Below, one piece after another: positions 21,155 through 21,226 of a DNA stretch of 21,226 bases. This stretch comes from a bacterium (lineage in GTDB: Bacteria > Actinomycetota > Acidimicrobiia > Spongiisociales > UBA11373): contig JABMPV010000154.1 of assembly GCA_013202595.1 (NCBI GenBank), positions 1 to 21,226 on the forward strand, in the 5' to 3' direction. The notes below the pieces were generated by a model. It was given only the letters and a program-made list of their open reading frames with translations. It ran no database searches and was not told the origin of the DNA. Every line of letters starts with the position of its first letter. Position 1 is the first letter of the stretch. Both the position numbers and the translations under genes were made by a program.

Positions 21155-21226
21155 CCGCGTTCACGACGGCCAGATGACGCCCCCGGCTGTGTCCTCGTCC
21201 TCGACGCACGGTGAAGTGCGTCCACG

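Overview
The window is GC-rich chromosomal DNA from an actinobacterium, most likely from or near the class Acidimicrobiia. The class is inferred from gene content: two luciferase-like coenzyme F420-type oxidoreductases, a LigD-type polymerase domain, a DUF4342 protein, many GTG starts, and many starts placed 6-9 nt behind a TANNNT -10 box with no ribosome binding site (the actinobacterial leaderless arrangement). I see no rRNA, tRNA, CRISPR array, transposase, integrase or phage gene. The window reads as ordinary core/accessory chromosome.

Layout. 37-1839: a fusion of an endonuclease IV-like TIM barrel with a LigD primase-polymerase domain. 1840-2343: an RRM-type RNA-binding protein with a long leader and a strong intrinsic terminator. 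2491-4267 (minus): a likely operon of a YbaN/DUF454 membrane protein, an unidentified one-TM protein and a two-domain sulfurtransferase. 4340-6217 (plus): a stand-alone 5'-3' exonuclease, a VOC/glyoxalase-fold protein and a HAD phosphatase. 6225-6617 (minus): a small membrane protein. 6680-8718: two paralogous LLM-class oxidoreductases facing each other tail to tail, with simple intergenic repeats around the second. 8861-10583: a DrrAB-like two-gene ABC exporter. 10642-14186: DUF4342 protein, MacB/LolD-like ATPase and an 843-aa FtsX-type permease, tightly coupled. 14170-14398: a 41-bp tandem repeat that begins inside the permease gene. 14504-16125: an MscS channel and a SRAP (YedK/HMCES) protein. 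16144-19490 (minus): a frameshifted GNAT acetyltransferase, an FMN alpha-hydroxy-acid oxidase, an alpha/beta hydrolase and an MBL-fold hydrolase. 19636-20655: a YrbG-like Na+/Ca2+ exchanger. 20668-21095 (minus): a lipoprotein gene broken by two apparent indels.

How the genes work together. Three proteins concern DNA damage or processing (endonuclease IV-Pol fusion, FEN-type exonuclease, SRAP), but they lie in separate transcription units. The two ABC systems are adjacent but look independent: one is a drug or lipid type exporter, the other a MacB/LolCDE-type mechanotransmission system. The MBL hydrolase, alpha/beta hydrolase and FMN oxidase are ordered as one minus-strand unit (4-nt ATGA overlap, then a 33-nt gap) and could act in sequence on an ester or lactone and then a 2-hydroxy acid, but no substrate can be read from the sequence.

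The best candidates for a second look are the endonuclease IV-LigD Pol fusion, the 41-bp repeat that captures a stop codon, the recurrent leaderless promoter geometry, and the cluster of apparent frameshifts in the last 5 kb. I found no convincing wholly new system.
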